Shown here: positions 1 to 13,700 of the stretch, one piece after another
Position numbering within the stretch: position 1 is the first letter of the stretch
Layout of the letters: the number at the start of each line of letters is the position of its first letter
From: Xestospongia bergquistia
Taxonomy: Eukaryota > Porifera > Demospongiae > Haplosclerida > Petrosiidae
NCBI GenBank assembly: GCA_963965975.1
Contig: OZ014412.1
Coordinates: forward strand, 1,986,501 to 2,050,500
Length of the DNA: 64,000 nt
Direction: 5' to 3'
Program-made: the position numbers and the translations under genes
Notes under the pieces: generated by a model
What the model saw: only the letters and a program-made list of their open reading frames with translations
Told to the model about the DNA's origin: nothing
Database searches by the model: none

Positions 1-180
1 GACTAACAGATCTATTTAGTGACTCATATAATGCACAAGATAAAGTCAAGAGCATTATTATGTCTATTTCCCTCCCATTACTTAGTGAACTCTGAGTCTC
101 TATATTTAGCTGAACATACTTTTTAAGGAAGGTATAGAAGCAAGGATAGTGCTGTGATGATCATAATCAGTAACTATCAA

Positions 181-2677
181 AAACAAGCAAATATTACATT
201 TTATTTAACATCAACTTTACTATTGGGTGTCAGTGAACTGACAGTCATCATATATTGTGAAGTACTCTCATCATCTTGAACTGTGATAGGATCTAAAACA
301 GTAGTTTTTATAGAGCTACTAGTAACTGATGGTAGTACAGATCTAGAATACATGTCAACTCATAGGACCTGACTGACTAATATGTCTTTCTAATGCATTT
401 TCAAGCTAGAAAAACAATAATTACTATTCTCTTATTTATTGTTATTACCTGTGACTGTGATAATTTTTTGCTATTTGTCAAAGGATCTATAATTGTTATA
501 GCAATGTGTCCTATTTCAAAACAATGAAATGACAACATAATGTGAGACAAACAATGTGTACTTACCAACAGTCTTAGTAACTGACTCACTCTTTTCTTGA
601 CTATAATATATAATACCTCCTCTTTTTTCATTCTCATCTGCTATAGCATCTTCAGTGATATATTGATCATTGCTGTTTAAAACAGAAGCAGGATACAGAC
701 TTTCATCAGTAACATTATCTTGTTGCTATATTGATAATGGAACAAAGGATAATTATACACGAGATCAATTTACTGTTTTGTTCTCCACTTCTGTTGATGT
801 AGCAAGACAGTCTACAAAATATATTATTATAATAATATATATCAAAATACAATAATATACTTACTGTAATAGCAATCAATGGTTTCAGATTGAAAACTAC
901 AAGGAGTCACAACAATATCATTCTGTCCTATTTCAGATTAAGGGTTCCATTTTAGATTAGGAGGAATTTGAAGTTTTGGTGGTCCCCCAGTATCTTTGTA
1001 CCAATGTACCAATTCTAGTTACAGGTGTAACTGGAATTGGTACAACTTTACTATATGACTAAATATTTATTCATTACTAACTCCTAATTTCTATAGTATT
1101 AATTACCTGATCATTATTAGATCCATCTTCTACAACTGTTGACTGGTAGCTTAATTCAGTATCATTTACTGTTAGCTTTTCAGAAGAGGATAGAGATTGG
1201 GCATCACTATTTCCAAGCTAGAATGAAATTAAATGTGTTTCATCTTATACTTTTTATTATTACTTGTGCTATTCTTGCCTCAAATGTTGGCTCTACTTTG
1301 CTGGTACTGGCAGATGTTAGTTCTCCAGTGATCTCTTCATCATTGGATGATGTCTGCTTAATAGTATCTGATGTCTTGTTAGTTTTAGCTGGTATAGGAG
1401 GTGGTATATCATCATCTTGAACATTAGCTGGTATAGGAGGTGGTATATCATCATACATTAGCTGGTATAGGAGGTGGTATATCATCATCTTGTACATTAG
1501 CTGGTATAGGAGGTGGTATATCATCATCTTGTACATTAGCTGGTATAGGAGGTGGTATATCATCATCTTGTACATTAGCTGATATAGGAGGTGGTATATC
1601 ATCATCTTGTACATTAGCTGGTATAGGAGGTGGTATATCATCTTGTGCTTTAGCAGGCATAGAGGTGGCATAAAAATGAAGAGGATAGAAAAATACATCA
1701 AACAAACTCCATATCATGATAACCTGTTGTTATTCTAGGTTACTATCTGATAAACACTAACCACCAAAGCCTTTTCCAGTTTTAAAAAGCAGTTCTTTAT
1801 TAAGCTCTGCTTGCTACCAAAATATTCCTCATAGTAGCTATGACAGAAATTATTTGATGGTGGTGTAATATGATATGGTATAGTCATTTATTTTTATTGG
1901 ATAAAAGAAATAATTAATTATAACAATAATACTTAATATAGACTTACTTCAACAATGGAATCTCACTTAAGAATATGATTTGAGAACTCTCAGTATTATA
2001 GTACCAAGTTGGATATTCTAAAACAGTTCTAATGAAATGTTATTGGAAATTGACTAACTTAAGTCATTTCTCTTCTTGACCTTTATCCAATATGGTATAC
2101 CGAGTAATAAAAATAACAATTCTTACATAATGGTGCTGATGTAGTTGGTAATGTAGTCCCCAAAGTAGGTGGATTGGTTGTCATGGTAACTACATGTATG
2201 AAAGCAAAAACATAACACAGCTCAAGTCTAAACTTAATTATATACAAGTTAATATAAGGTAATTTGTATCTATTTTAAGCAACAAATTCGTACGTCTAAA
2301 CAAACATTGAAGGCGATCATTTATCTAATGTTACTCACCACTATTTGAAAAATCTTCCTTACAGCATGGACTTATAGTCAATAGTCTCCTGACAACTTCT
2401 AATGACTTGTTAACTCTACCATATTTATCCCAAATATATACATATATTATATATGTTCCATTATTAGTCAGACATGTACTACTGTTATCAACAGCATATG
2501 AACTAATAGATGAGAGACGACTTATGTTCTGACTAAATATATACTCTCCTGTGTCATTATTAACTACTTCAATAGCACATCCTTTAGCTTGTGATCCAGG
2601 TAGAAATGTACACTTTATACTGAAGTATCCTGTTGATGTATCCTCTGATATGATAACCTCTTGTATTTCATATGTAT
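181..2677 (-). CDS. Receptor gene Z, 3' part: ectodomain exon and cytoplasmic exons (partial)
   Basis: I see a run of minus-strand exons with good splice signals. The exon 2677-2339 encodes a cysteine-bearing extracellular domain (motif IKCTFLPGSQAKGC, several N-glycosylation sites). A Thr/Pro-rich piece follows near 2190-2130. The remaining exons look cytoplasmic: the repeat exon 1700-1250 with DDDIPPPIPANVQ units, 1214-1108 (starting LGNSDAQSLSSSEK), one near 900-840, one near 750-568 (contains GGIIYYSQEKSE), and one near 345-180 (contains YSRSVLPSVTSSS). I could not find a membrane helix or a signal peptide. The extracellular domain resembles one in the UNC5-like gene at 43964-43617, sharing the CxF...GCxIxVxN spacing. 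The gene may run beyond base 1. It could be a live gene whose front I cannot assemble or a decaying paralogue; the repeat exon shifts frame once. Confidence 0.45.
1387..1651 (-). repeat. 39-bp coding minisatellite encoding proline-rich repeats
   Basis: Seven units lie head to tail. Five are 39 bases, one (1426-1459) is 34 bases and the last is 36 bases. On the minus strand a full unit reads DDDIPPPIPANVQ, a PPPIP motif of the kind bound by SH3, WW or EVH1 domains. The 34-base unit lacks five bases, so units on its two sides are read in different frames. Confidence 0.85.
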
Positions 2678-2827
2678 CTAATGTAAGTGAAGATATTATG
2701 TAATCATGATAAATATCATCCTAATTAAACTCTATATCTACTAATACTCTTAAATTTACCAACCTCTAATTTAGTATTTTACTAGTTTAATTAAAATTAT
2801 AGCAAGTTTGAATTTTATTGATTATTA

Positions 2828-3285
2828 TTATAGTTGTAACATGAATACATGTAATTTTAATAACAGGTTAAAAAGTACTATATTAATGAAAACTGTAATT
2901 AGTGTTTTCTTACTTTGATTTATAATATATAATTTATGATCTCCTGGAGACATAGTAACATTACAGTTCCTTTTATTAGGATAAATAAAGAACAACCTAC
3001 ACAATCTAACAACATTCACAGTACAATTAGGAGATATGATAGGATTTCTGAAAACTGCTATAGAATATATGAGAGTGTTAATCATTAGAATTATTATAAT
3101 TTGCTAAATTCTGTTATAGTAATATTACATTGACCTCATGATGCTGAATTACATCTCAAAACAATCCAATACTGAGTGCATTCCAGGATTTAGTAGTATT
3201 AACATAATCCTCTAATATTAATAAGAACACTTACATTGTTTGAATGAGTAACACTGTCATCATTGATGATATCACAATACTGTTA
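2828..3285 (-). pseudogene. Decayed Ig1/Ig2 exons of the receptor family
   Basis: Downstream of receptor A the minus strand holds a worn copy of the Ig1 exon (about 3285-3100), still recognisable from the order of its residues around the strand that reads LILLNPDN in intact copies. It is followed by the start of an Ig2-like exon (FRNPIISPN, near 3050). Stops interrupt both. A sister remnant lies at 18790-19010 downstream of receptor C, so both were copied together with the 3' end of their receptor. Confidence 0.6.
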
Positions 3286-3555
3286 TAATGCCAATATTAT
3301 AATACTAGTTGTATTATAGTCTCTACAATAATGAGACCATGAGGTGATAATGAGAGTCAGATAAATTTTGCAAAATTTTGTGGTCATTAATAACAAAAAT
3401 GAGCAACTACTATTTTTATGCACAATATTTAAAAGGAATGTTTTATTGTAACTATGACAACAGTTTAATATTAACAGTTTATTACTAAAATAATAACTAC
3501 AAAATTCAATAAAAGGTTTGATCATTAATTATATAATAATTAATTTTATTAACAG

Positions 3556-6500
3556 TTAATTACTAGTAAAATTTTCATAATCATCATTGTCTTGTTGTTG
3601 TTGTTCACCAGGTAATACTTCATACATTATATCATCATTTCTATTTACTGAGGTACTATATGATATATTATGTTGTGTAGTAAGTACTGGTTCATATGAT
3701 ATATTAGACTGTGCTATAATATCAGATGTTGTATGATAATTGTAAGTTGGTATATTGTTATCTAAATATTAAAAATATTATATAAACTATTATATTAATA
3801 ATTTATTACCTTTTTGTTTTTGTTTTAAGTAGACAATAAAGAATATAGTAAATATTATAACAGCTGTCAATATGGAAGAGATCACACTAGCTATTATGAC
3901 TGATACTATCAATGTTGTAATAGTAATACTAGTAGTAGTAGCTAATAATAAATTGATATATTAATTATTATTACAATAATATAGAACATACCAGTTATTA
4001 ACTGGTTATTAACTACAAGAGAAAATGTATAACTGACATTTTGAAATGAACATGTGTAGTTAGCAGTGTCTTCAACTTGAGGATTTGTAATGTTAATTAC
4101 ATTACCAAATATGACATCAGTAGGAATAAGTATTCCATTGTCACGTCTAAATAGATATATCAATGATGTCATTATGACAACAGACATATCATACATGACT
4201 TATGTCCATGTGACAGAAGTAGGCGGGGTTCCTCCAGTGTCCAAGTTACAAACAAGGACTACACCATTACCAGCTGTAACAGGTCCATTGACTGTACTAG
4301 TTACTACAACTTTTAATTCTAAAAACAACATTAAAGTATGAATTGTGACCACACCCATTTATTATTACCTAATGTAGTAAAGATGACAGTTGGACTGATA
4401 AGTTGTGGACAATTATCATTTCCAATTCTGATTAATCGGATTTCATAAACAGTCTCTGGCATTAAGTCAGTAATTGTGTACTGAGACACACTAGAATTAA
4501 AGATTTTCTCTGTAGTATTAGACCAATCTTGACCTGTTGAAAAAATTATAGTCAATCATCTTTTATTGTTGTATATACCTTGTAGTTGATATTGTAGATG
4601 TTGGTCTAGGTTCTCAGAGGATGGAGTCCACCTCACAGTAGCTTTTAATGCAGTAATGTTTGATACAGAGGGTACTAGAGGAGCATCTGGTCAAATGACA
4701 ATCACATGATTATTAAGAAAACTGGAAAGCAAACCTGCTGTTTTTGATATAGTAGTGTTCGGACTTTGTCCACCTTCTATGTTAGAGACAGCAACACTTA
4801 CACTACATTTGTGTGTGTGAGAGAGAGAGAGAAAGTGAGGAGAGAGAAATAGGGAGTAACCATACATGATATCATTGACAAGACTTACCTGTATTTATTT
4901 GAGTTCATTAGTGGTTCTACTATATATGTCAGGTCAGATGGTCCTAAGTTACCATGTAGCATATAGTCCTCAGTGGGTGTGGCATTATCATTTCGTACAT
5001 ACACTTGATAACTTGATAAATTCTGTCCACCATTTTCTGAAGGTGGTTGCCATGACACACATAAAGAGTCAGGATAAGAAATAATGTTGAGCATGTTAAT
5101 GGATAATGGAGCTAGAAAGAAGACCAATAGATGAATAGATCCAGAAATAGACAGATAACAATAAGATTACACACCACATCATTACCAACACCATTACCAT
5201 ATATAACATTTATAAGACCACACACAGTATGCCAAGTAGAAATGATTGACTAATTAGTTTACCACAGTATCATAATATTAATTATTATTAAACTAGTTAT
5301 AATATGATTCCTTCTAAAAATAGAAAGTAACCTGATGTGAAAACATTTTGTTAACATCCATAATTTTTGAAAATTGCAAAGTAAATTGATAAAAATATGT
5401 GACAAATGGATATAAGTAATGATGTATATGTAAACAATATAGATATACTAATTAATAAATGGACATATAACACAGTAACTTACAATCAATATCAGTTCTT
5501 GTTATCACATTGTTACTATCAGGACTCCTTCCAACACTATTATTAGCATATATAGTCACATTGTAATATGTACCCTTCATTAGATCACCAATATCAACAG
5601 TAGTGGTTGGAGCTAATACGATCACAGATAACATTAACTGTGACTGATCTACTGGAACATATGTCACTGTATAAGACTGTACTGGTGTCTGTGTAAATGG
5701 ATCTCTATTATCCTATATAAATAAATAGGAGTGATATAATAAATGATGATATATAGTTAATTGGTCATAAAATAATTGTTCAATCCCAGCTGTTATAATG
5801 ACAGTTTGTCAACTCAAGTTATAACAGGATATAGTAGCATTAACAGTGACTATACATTAGGTAGTATATTAGATCATAGGATCATAAAGCTATATAGTTA
5901 TAATGATTGCTGGCAATAACTGTTAGAAGTTATTAATGTGTATGTTGTTCAAATCATTTATGAGTGATTTAATATATGTATATTGTAATAATACTTACAG
6001 TCCATGATACCCTCAAAGCAGTTGCGTTGATTGGAGTGACAGAATTAAGAGTAGAAGCATTAGGAACTGAGAGAGAGAGAGTTAAGATGGCATTCATTAG
6101 TCTTACATACCTAGTGGTGCAGTTTCAATAGTTACACTCACTGGTATACTAGTACCTACTATATTACTAACAGTATTAATAACAACAACAGTAAAATTAT
6201 ATATTGTAAATGGTTGAAGTTCTGATATAGTTGTCTCTGTCCCAGGGACTGGCCCTTTCTTATTAGAGTCAAAAGTATTACTATTACTAACAGCTTCATA
6301 TGTTATATTAACTCCAATAATATCAGCATTGCCATTAAAACCATAAGACCACATTAGTTTAACAGAACTGGTACCAGTTAGTTGGGGAATTAATGAAGTC
6401 ACAGGACAAGGAGCAACTGGAGGTGGAGAGAGTGAAAGAGAAAGAGAGAGATTTGTAACCTTATGTAGTCTTAATATAACTAACCTTGTACAGTAATATT

Positions 6501-7625
6501 AAATGCAGAACTGTCCCTTCCAATTATATTTTCTGTTACACACACATAACTTCCACTGTCTTCTAGTCCTTGAAGAGTTAAAGATAACTCGGTATATGTA
6601 GTCTGAGTATCAATTGAAATATGAGTGAAGTTATCAGGATCAAAGACAGTCCCATTATGTTGCCATGTTATATTTTCAGGAGCAGGGTTCCCATCAAAGG
6701 TACAGTTAATAGTGACCATGTTTCCCACAGGTAATACTGAGCTAGCAGGAGTGATAGATGTGATGGCTGCAATATCTAAAATTAAAGAATGATATCAAAA
6801 CTAAGGACTCAGTGACGATGAACACATCAACAATGCAAAGAGTTCAAAGAAGATTAACTTACATTGTACATTAATAGTGACATTGGACATAGTAATGTCT
6901 GGTACAATATCTTTAGTGGATTGACAGATATAGAGTCCACTAGATTGTCTTTGAATATTATTGAATGGCAAGTTGAGAGGAGTAGATGTGACTTTATTTG
7001 TTAGAACACCACCAGTACTGTTGAACCATTGATAGAATGTAGTCCCAAGATTAGTATTACCAGGATTATTACATGAGAGGGTAAGAGTTGTACCTTCTTT
7101 AATATCTACTATACCATTATGAGACAAAGTGGGATTTCTAAAGACTATTATTTAGAGAATATAGCATGTTAGAGTGTACTATATATCATAACTTACTAAA
7201 TTCTGCTATGGTAATATTATATTCAAAATTCTCTGACACTGAATTACATGTCAGAACATTTCCAACATCAAGTACATTGTCAGGATTTAGTAGTATTAAC
7301 CTATTATTGGTAGGATTTACCAGAACATCTCCATTCATACTACCATTAGTTAAAATAGTACCACTTATTGACCACACCATATCAGTTGGGCATGGATTGT
7401 TTGCAGTTGTAAAACAGCACCGAAAACAGAAAGGACTACTCAGTGGTACAGGATATGATTGAGGACCAAAAAAGTTATGAACATTAGCGTTAGAAGGACA
7501 CTGTTGACCTTGTACACTACCTACAATAAGGAGAGATACAAGATAATATATAGTAAATAGAGATGCACTGCTACCAACCTACCCAACACTAGGATAGTTA
7601 CAACACAGAAAACTATGAGCAACAT
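3556..7625 (-). CDS. Ig/FN3 transmembrane receptor A with tyrosine-motif tail
   Basis: Exons that I can place by splice sites: signal peptide 7625-7583 (MLLIVFCVVTILVLG), Ig1 7520-7197, Ig2 7144-6863, Ig3 6775-6485 (DSGSYVC), FN3-1 6416-6111, FN3-2 6066-5999 and 5712-5484, FN3-3 5111-4889 and 4802-4737, FN3-4 4688-4579 and 4533-4369, Ig4 from 4318 and to about 4010 (DTANYTC), membrane helix about 3940-3830, tail 3763-3556. The tail contains ISYEPV and IMYEVL, both fitting the ITIM pattern, plus DDYENF with a YxN (Grb2-type SH2) motif. A likely cell-surface recognition receptor; ligand unknown. The exon Ig4a ends in ATAAGT where copy G has GTAAGT, so the canonical donor is lost and reading through gives a stop directly after TWT, before the membrane helix. 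An AATAAA on the minus strand follows the normal stop within a few bases. Confidence 0.8.
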
Positions 7626-8499
7626 AGTAACTTGATTACTTCTTTTTTATCACTGATCAATATTAGTACAGTGACTATCTTTAGTTGTAGATCCTAACTT
7701 CTGACAGTAAGGGAATGTTTGGAACTTCCCAGCCTTGCTAGGCCAGCCCCTTCCTCTCTAAGAAAAGGGGCTGGCCTCACCAGACTAGCTAAAATAACTA
7801 TTTTTTTGTAAATTTTTGTTATACTACCAGCAACTGAATTAATCTAAATCCTGCAAACTTACCTTAATATGTCGTTTAACTCAATCATGGAGCCAACTTC
7901 TCCCTAGTTACTCGATTAATAAGCTTCCAGGTATACAATATTTCATTATATCATATGTGTAGTCAATACAATCTGATTATTTTAATATTTTGATTATATA
8001 GATGCCGATAATCGACCACGCCTTCATATATAAATATGCAGTGTTTGCACGCATAAAGCGCAACATTTTGCACACCATATCATTCCAACTTGCTGAGAAA
8101 CAACAATTAATAACTAATGACCCCTCAGTACTAATATCTGGATACACAACCGACCACGCCTATTATAATAATTAACAATTAGTAAATTATAAACCCATTA
8201 ACTTTTTTCTATCCTAGTGTACTAAATTTCATGATAAATTGGGACTTATCCACCTTATTAGGGATTTAATAATAAATTAAACAATATATAGTATCACATC
8301 TCAGTGTTCAATTATTCCTCATGTTGTATAGTTCTAATTAGTGGTATCTCATTCTCAATGTCAGAATAAATTAGATTAATAATTCTATATAATTATATAT
8401 GAACTTATTCCAAGAGAATTATTGTATACATTAATGTAAGTTATAAAATATTAAATTCTGTCACAAATCACTGTCTAAATATTTCTAACGTTGTGATAT
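7626..8499. other. Upstream flank of receptor A, no gene seen
   Basis: This stretch carries the presumed promoter of receptor A and a GC-rich hairpin. It is almost identical to the flank of receptor C (22805-23690). I see no open frame or RNA gene that I can support. Confidence 0.5.
7741..7776. repeat. GC-rich hairpin upstream of receptor A
   Basis: Perfect 12-base arms (GGCCAGCCCCTT and its complement) flank a 12-base loop. The GC content stands out in AT-rich DNA. It lies about 115-150 bases before the start codon, so it may fall in the 5' leader or promoter. The same hairpin occurs at 22916-22951 before receptor C. Confidence 0.8.
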
Positions 8500-9240
8500 T
8501 TTGACTATAAAGAAAGGTGATATTTCATTTTCAAGGTCAGTTAGTGGAACATCTGAGTCCTCTTGTTGAGAGGGCTAATATTACAAATAAAAACTGAATA
8601 AAATAAAGACAATATAATGTACCTCTTTTTAAGGAATTATAGATGGTTTGTTTATAAGATCTTGTGTTTCCATTTCTGCTCCTTTGATAGGTGAAAAAGG
8701 ATGTTGCTGCTATTGCGTTGATAATAATTCTTCTTTTAAAATTTGTTTTGATGATTCGATTCTGTCAATATAAACAACAATAACATATAATAAAACAATG
8801 ACATCACATATCAACAATATATATGCTGTGTTTATAAATTCAAAATACTAGTTGTTAATTTATAATAGGAATGTCACAGATATTTAAAAAAAATAAAAAA
8901 TACATATTATACCTTGTTTCTTCAATGCAGCTGTGATTTGATACATCAGGAAGTGGGTATGTATCTAAAAAGTCATGTCATATATATACATACATATGTA
9001 TAAAAGGTTTTAAATAATAGACAATTGTGTTTTCCCCTTTTATCTCTTCTTATTGAAAAGAGGATTAGTAAATTTATTGATATCCTTACCAGCTGGTGAC
9101 ATAGTTTGAGAATGTACACTATGATACTTATTACAAAGAGGATAGTATACACCATCTGGTTCCTCCATTAGTTGTTGCTCAGATTTAGTAGATAAATCAC
9201 TAACGAGTGGAAATTCTCCTTTACAAGTACTGTAAGAGAG
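8500..9240 (-). pseudogene. Relict cytoplasmic exons of the UNC5-like receptor, copy 1
   Basis: Two pieces match exons of the gene at 45243-36630. The piece at about 9240-9060 contains EEPDGVYYPLCNKYH, like EEPDGVYCSLCNRYH at about 37600. The piece at about 8700-8630 contains ETQDLINKPSIIP, like ETQELLNKPSIIP at about 42200, but is followed by a stop where that gene continues. Their order on the minus strand is reversed relative to that gene. No ZU5 or death domain lies here. A near-identical stretch is at 23690-24420. I read these as relict exons, though a short expressed product cannot be excluded. Confidence 0.5.
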
Positions 9241-10768
9241 AAAATATCAATAGTTGTATATTATATAACCAACCAAGAAGGAAAAAAAATAGCACTAGTA
9301 TTCTCAACATGAAGATAGGTAAGAAATTATCCTGTAAACCACTTTAAGCATCTCTGTCAGCAAATTCATCGGACACCATGCAGTGTATCACAGCTCAGAG
9401 CTATTCCTACACAATAATTCTGTCCTTATCTCCATAAATGGTTTATATTATGATAATAACACCATGTACCTACTGTATAAGTGAATAAATTTATGAAATC
9501 TAAGAATAGCAGCAAACCATCTCAAACAAGACTACAGTAAGAATATGGTAGTATAAAACCTCCTACATATATAGCAATAAACAAATTTGAGGGTCATACA
9601 AAACATAATGTTTTAAGATTGACTTCCAAATCTAGGCTAACACTTGATTGTGTCTAACTAAAAAGTTGTGGTTGGAGTGGATGTAGCTAGGACATTGTTA
9701 TAAGGACTGGAGATTTAGTTCAAATCTATTGTCAAGATAATATAGTAATAAACACTTGATAATTAATATATCTTAATTCATTAATTATGTGTATATATAG
9801 GTATTTCATATATTGACTCTTAGAAAAAACATCGTTAATTCAAAGACAGAAATATTTATTATCGACTGGACTATATGTGACTAACACATGTTTGTGAGTG
9901 TCTAATTCATTTGTACTCTACTTTGTAATTGATATATACTCTGTCTGTTGATACAGTATAAAAAGAATTCAACACACAAAACTAATGAATCTTCAAAACA
10001 AACAATGACTGATTAAAGCAGCTATTGCACATTCTAGTTGTTACATTAGGTTTTAGGTTCTATTAAAAGTGTGGTAACAGGTGAATCCACAAACTAAAAC
10101 TAGCTATAAATCTCTATCATCAACAACAACAAACTAAACAGTAACAACAATGTTTAAATACAAAACTGAACAAAGAAAGGTGTAAACTAAAAAAACACAT
10201 TAAGGTATAGCATTTAAGGATTAAGTATTAACACTACTAAATATTGTCACATATTACAAAAGAAACACAGAAAGCTCTTATTAACAAATAACATGAAAAT
10301 TAAATCTAACAAAAGATACATAATAAACAATTAATAGTGACTAAATAAAATATAATTACAATATATTTAAAAAAGTAAAAGAAAACTTAAACCATCTAAT
10401 GTCATCTGAGACTAATGGATATTAAGATAGTTCACTCAAAAACTAAAAACATATTAAAGATTTTGCTATCTCTGAAGAGTAAAATAGTATTGTTTTCAAA
10501 CATTTTACTGTTAGCCTGCAAAGAAATTTATCAAGCAACCAATTGATTTTCTTTTATGAATTGCTGTACAGAATAAAACTACATTTACTTACTTGGGAAC
10601 CTATATCAATCAAAGTAATAAGAGCTGTATGTAATTGTAATACACACCTATGAATAATTAATTAGATGCTAACTTTTTATGCATGCCATACTTTTGCTCT
10701 TTGTGTTTAATTTTATGAAAACTGATACATTTCATTAACTATTGATATGTCTTAACAAGAATGTTAGT
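9241..10768. other. Non-coding stretch within the duplicated block
   Basis: AT-rich sequence without a supported gene. It is repeated at about 24420-26341 with high identity, apart from a 397-base insertion there. It includes the 3' flank of the SMB-domain gene. Confidence 0.5.
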
Positions 10769-13700
10769 TTAAGTAGGTGTATCATGACAACCAATATTAG
10801 CTATATCACTACAACAATCATTCCATTTGTAACAGTGTTCATCACAATAGCATCCTTTATGGGAACATTCAGAAGACAGTGACAATTTACAACATCCAGA
10901 ATAACTGAGATTAAGTGCTAGACATGAACCTAAAATAAACAGATAAACAACATGACTTAATTTGTAGTACACATTTACCAGATGGAGTAACAGTTGGTGT
11001 ACTTGATGGTTTGATTGTTGCGCCTATATTGTAATGGTAATAAAGAATTTATAATGAATATTATATATCTCAAGTTATAATTTATCTGATAATGTTTGAA
11101 TCTTCTCACTAAGGCTCAGTAAAGTCAAGTTACTTTAAAGGACCAATACAGGAGTAATACAAGGACTTACTAAGTATGTCAGTTGAAGTAGGTATTGGAT
11201 AGCAATTAATATTAGCTATATCATTACAACAATCATTCCACTTGTGACAATGCTCATCACAATAGCATTGTTTATGGGTACATACAGGTGACATTGACCA
11301 ATCACAACATCCAGGATAACCAAAATTAAGTGCCAGACATGAACCTAAAATAAATATATGAATAAATTAATTTAATTAGCACTTATTTACCAGGTGGAAT
11401 AACAATTGGTGTAGTTGATGGTTTGATTGTTGTGTCTATATAAGAATAGTAACAAAATAATACAAAGGGATAATTATCACATTATCAGTAATTGTATATC
11501 ATTACTACTTAATACATAAACTGATATAGAAAAAATTAGTATAATTAACCATTATTGTGCTATTAAAAACATAATAGGATTTGACACTCACAGAGTGAAC
11601 TTATTGTTGTAAGCTGAGAATTGTATTGGCTGTTAATCATTGAGTTATTTTTGCTGTTAATAATAACTTTCTTGTTTATTAAGTTCTCATGTGGTGGCAA
11701 AATGGGAATTACAAAATAACATTACTTAGCTACTTCTGGTTCTACAAACAATACAATATGATACTTTTTAATGGCATAACTATTTCAAAGCAAGAAGCTC
11801 TAGATTTTGTTTCCATTTGAGTTTCTGTTATGTTTCAACAATCATTATTATTAAATAATTTTGTAACAACTAAAAGTATATTGAAAGAGAATAACATATG
11901 AAAGTGTACTCTAGAACTCTCTCTACTTCCTAGATATAAGTCACTGTAAAGATCTTTATTTAACTACTATATATCACATAAAGTAAATTGTTCATCATTG
12001 TTCTATTGCTTTGATAGCTATAATTACTATGGTTTTGACACTTATTAATAACTTCTAAAAAAAAGAAAGATAAAGGACTGTGTTATAACAATAAAACTAA
12101 CAACAGCTGTAACATTGTAACATCTAGAAATATGAAACATCTTTTGAAATTCCTTTGTCTAAGTAATGAGATCTTAAACAGAGTCTTAATAACTCTGATG
12201 ATTAACAACATGCTGTCAAGTACAATTAGTAAAATGATATATGATATGAACCTTTAAGTTAAGTATATTGCATAATATCATAATGTCATAATATCATAAT
12301 ATCATTTCTTTCTGTATATTATATGTAACAGTAGATGATCCAATAACAGTAGAAACAGCTGTATATGAGAGAGAGATAGTGAGAGTTATTTGCTAAATCA
12401 ACAAAGGGAGTATTTTAATGACATTGAGGGTATTCTCCCATAACACAGGTCACCTTTACTCTATGAGGAACAATGTCTATTATTACAGTATTTAATATCA
12501 TGAGTCATGTTTGAAATAACATTATTAAAAATTCCTGTCTCATTTTTGTTGCATAACTGGACATTCTACAAAGTACCCTAACAGCCAATGACATCACATA
12601 AGATGTCAACCATGAACAATGGACTGTATCATAATAATGACAAATGTCACTATTACAACTGATACTAAAATCAATATTTTCAAAGACTGACCAAGTTGAC
12701 ATTGGTAATGATAGCACCACCTTTAGAAACCCTCACAATACAACCACAAATCATTCAAATAACATTATATAATACTCACTAAATATAGAAACAGATGTTG
12801 AGACAGATAACACAAGATCAGTGGGTTCAACTATGACTTCACATGTATATAGAGTGTACTGTTTGGAAGGAGATGTAATGTGTAAGGTACTGGAGTTTTG
12901 ACCTGACAGAGTTCTAGAAAGAAAAATGATATCAATATAACATTTCCTTGTAATAAGTAATATCTATTCTCACATTTCTTGACTGGTGTTAGTATCAGTA
13001 ACTTTCCATTTGTATTGTTTGACTGATCTGTCTTCACTCATGAATATACATTTTAATTGGAGAGGGTTTCCTTCAATAATTTGAGTATTACCAGTAATAT
13101 CTAATGTATAGTCTAGAGAAAGAGATGCAAATAATGTCAGATATAGCTTGCTCACTTTGTGATGGAACATTTAAGTAGATTTCCTCTTGAGTTCCATTTA
13201 AAATAGCACGACATTTATATTCACCAATAAACTGTTTGGTAAAAGAATTAATTGTAAGAAGACTCCCTCCAAATGCAGTGGTAATTGATACACCAGATGG
13301 TTCATTCCCATTAATAAACCACTCGTAATTTTCAGTTTCTGGACTGAAACATCCTACTTGAAATTTTTCTCCAAGTATTGGAGGAAATAGTGACACAAAC
13401 TCCCATCTGGTCTGGCCTAAAGTGAGTACAACATTCTTCAAGTAAATATTAGCATTTTTGATTGTCACTATGGCAACACAAAGAGCAGTATAATAAATCT
13501 TAAAGTGCTACGAAGTCACGCTCCTCCCTAGAGTAAAATCACTTCTCCTCCTTTCTCTCTCACATCTCCTCTCACTGATCACACTGATATTTACTTTAAC
13601 ACTTTATCAGTTTAAACTAAAATATATTAACAATAGTTTTAAAGTTTCCAATTTATAAGTAATTATTTCAAAATGTGTGACTTTCATTGTTTTTATACTA

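Noticed and set aside
1440-1673. Plus-strand glycine/isoleucine repeat protein
   Set aside because: Antisense reading of the proline-rich repeat; no flanking coding support on the plus strand.
7166-7462. Plus-strand frames facing the Ig1 exons, also at 22345-22641
   Set aside because: Pure antisense shadows of conserved Ig1 exons; the minus strand has signal peptide, splice sites and domain pattern.
8973-9155. Minus-strand frame with a hydrophobic start (VYTILFVISIIVY)
   Set aside because: Shifted frame over the relict exon whose matching frame reads EEPDGVYYPLCNKYH; the paralogue at 37.6 kb confirms the latter.
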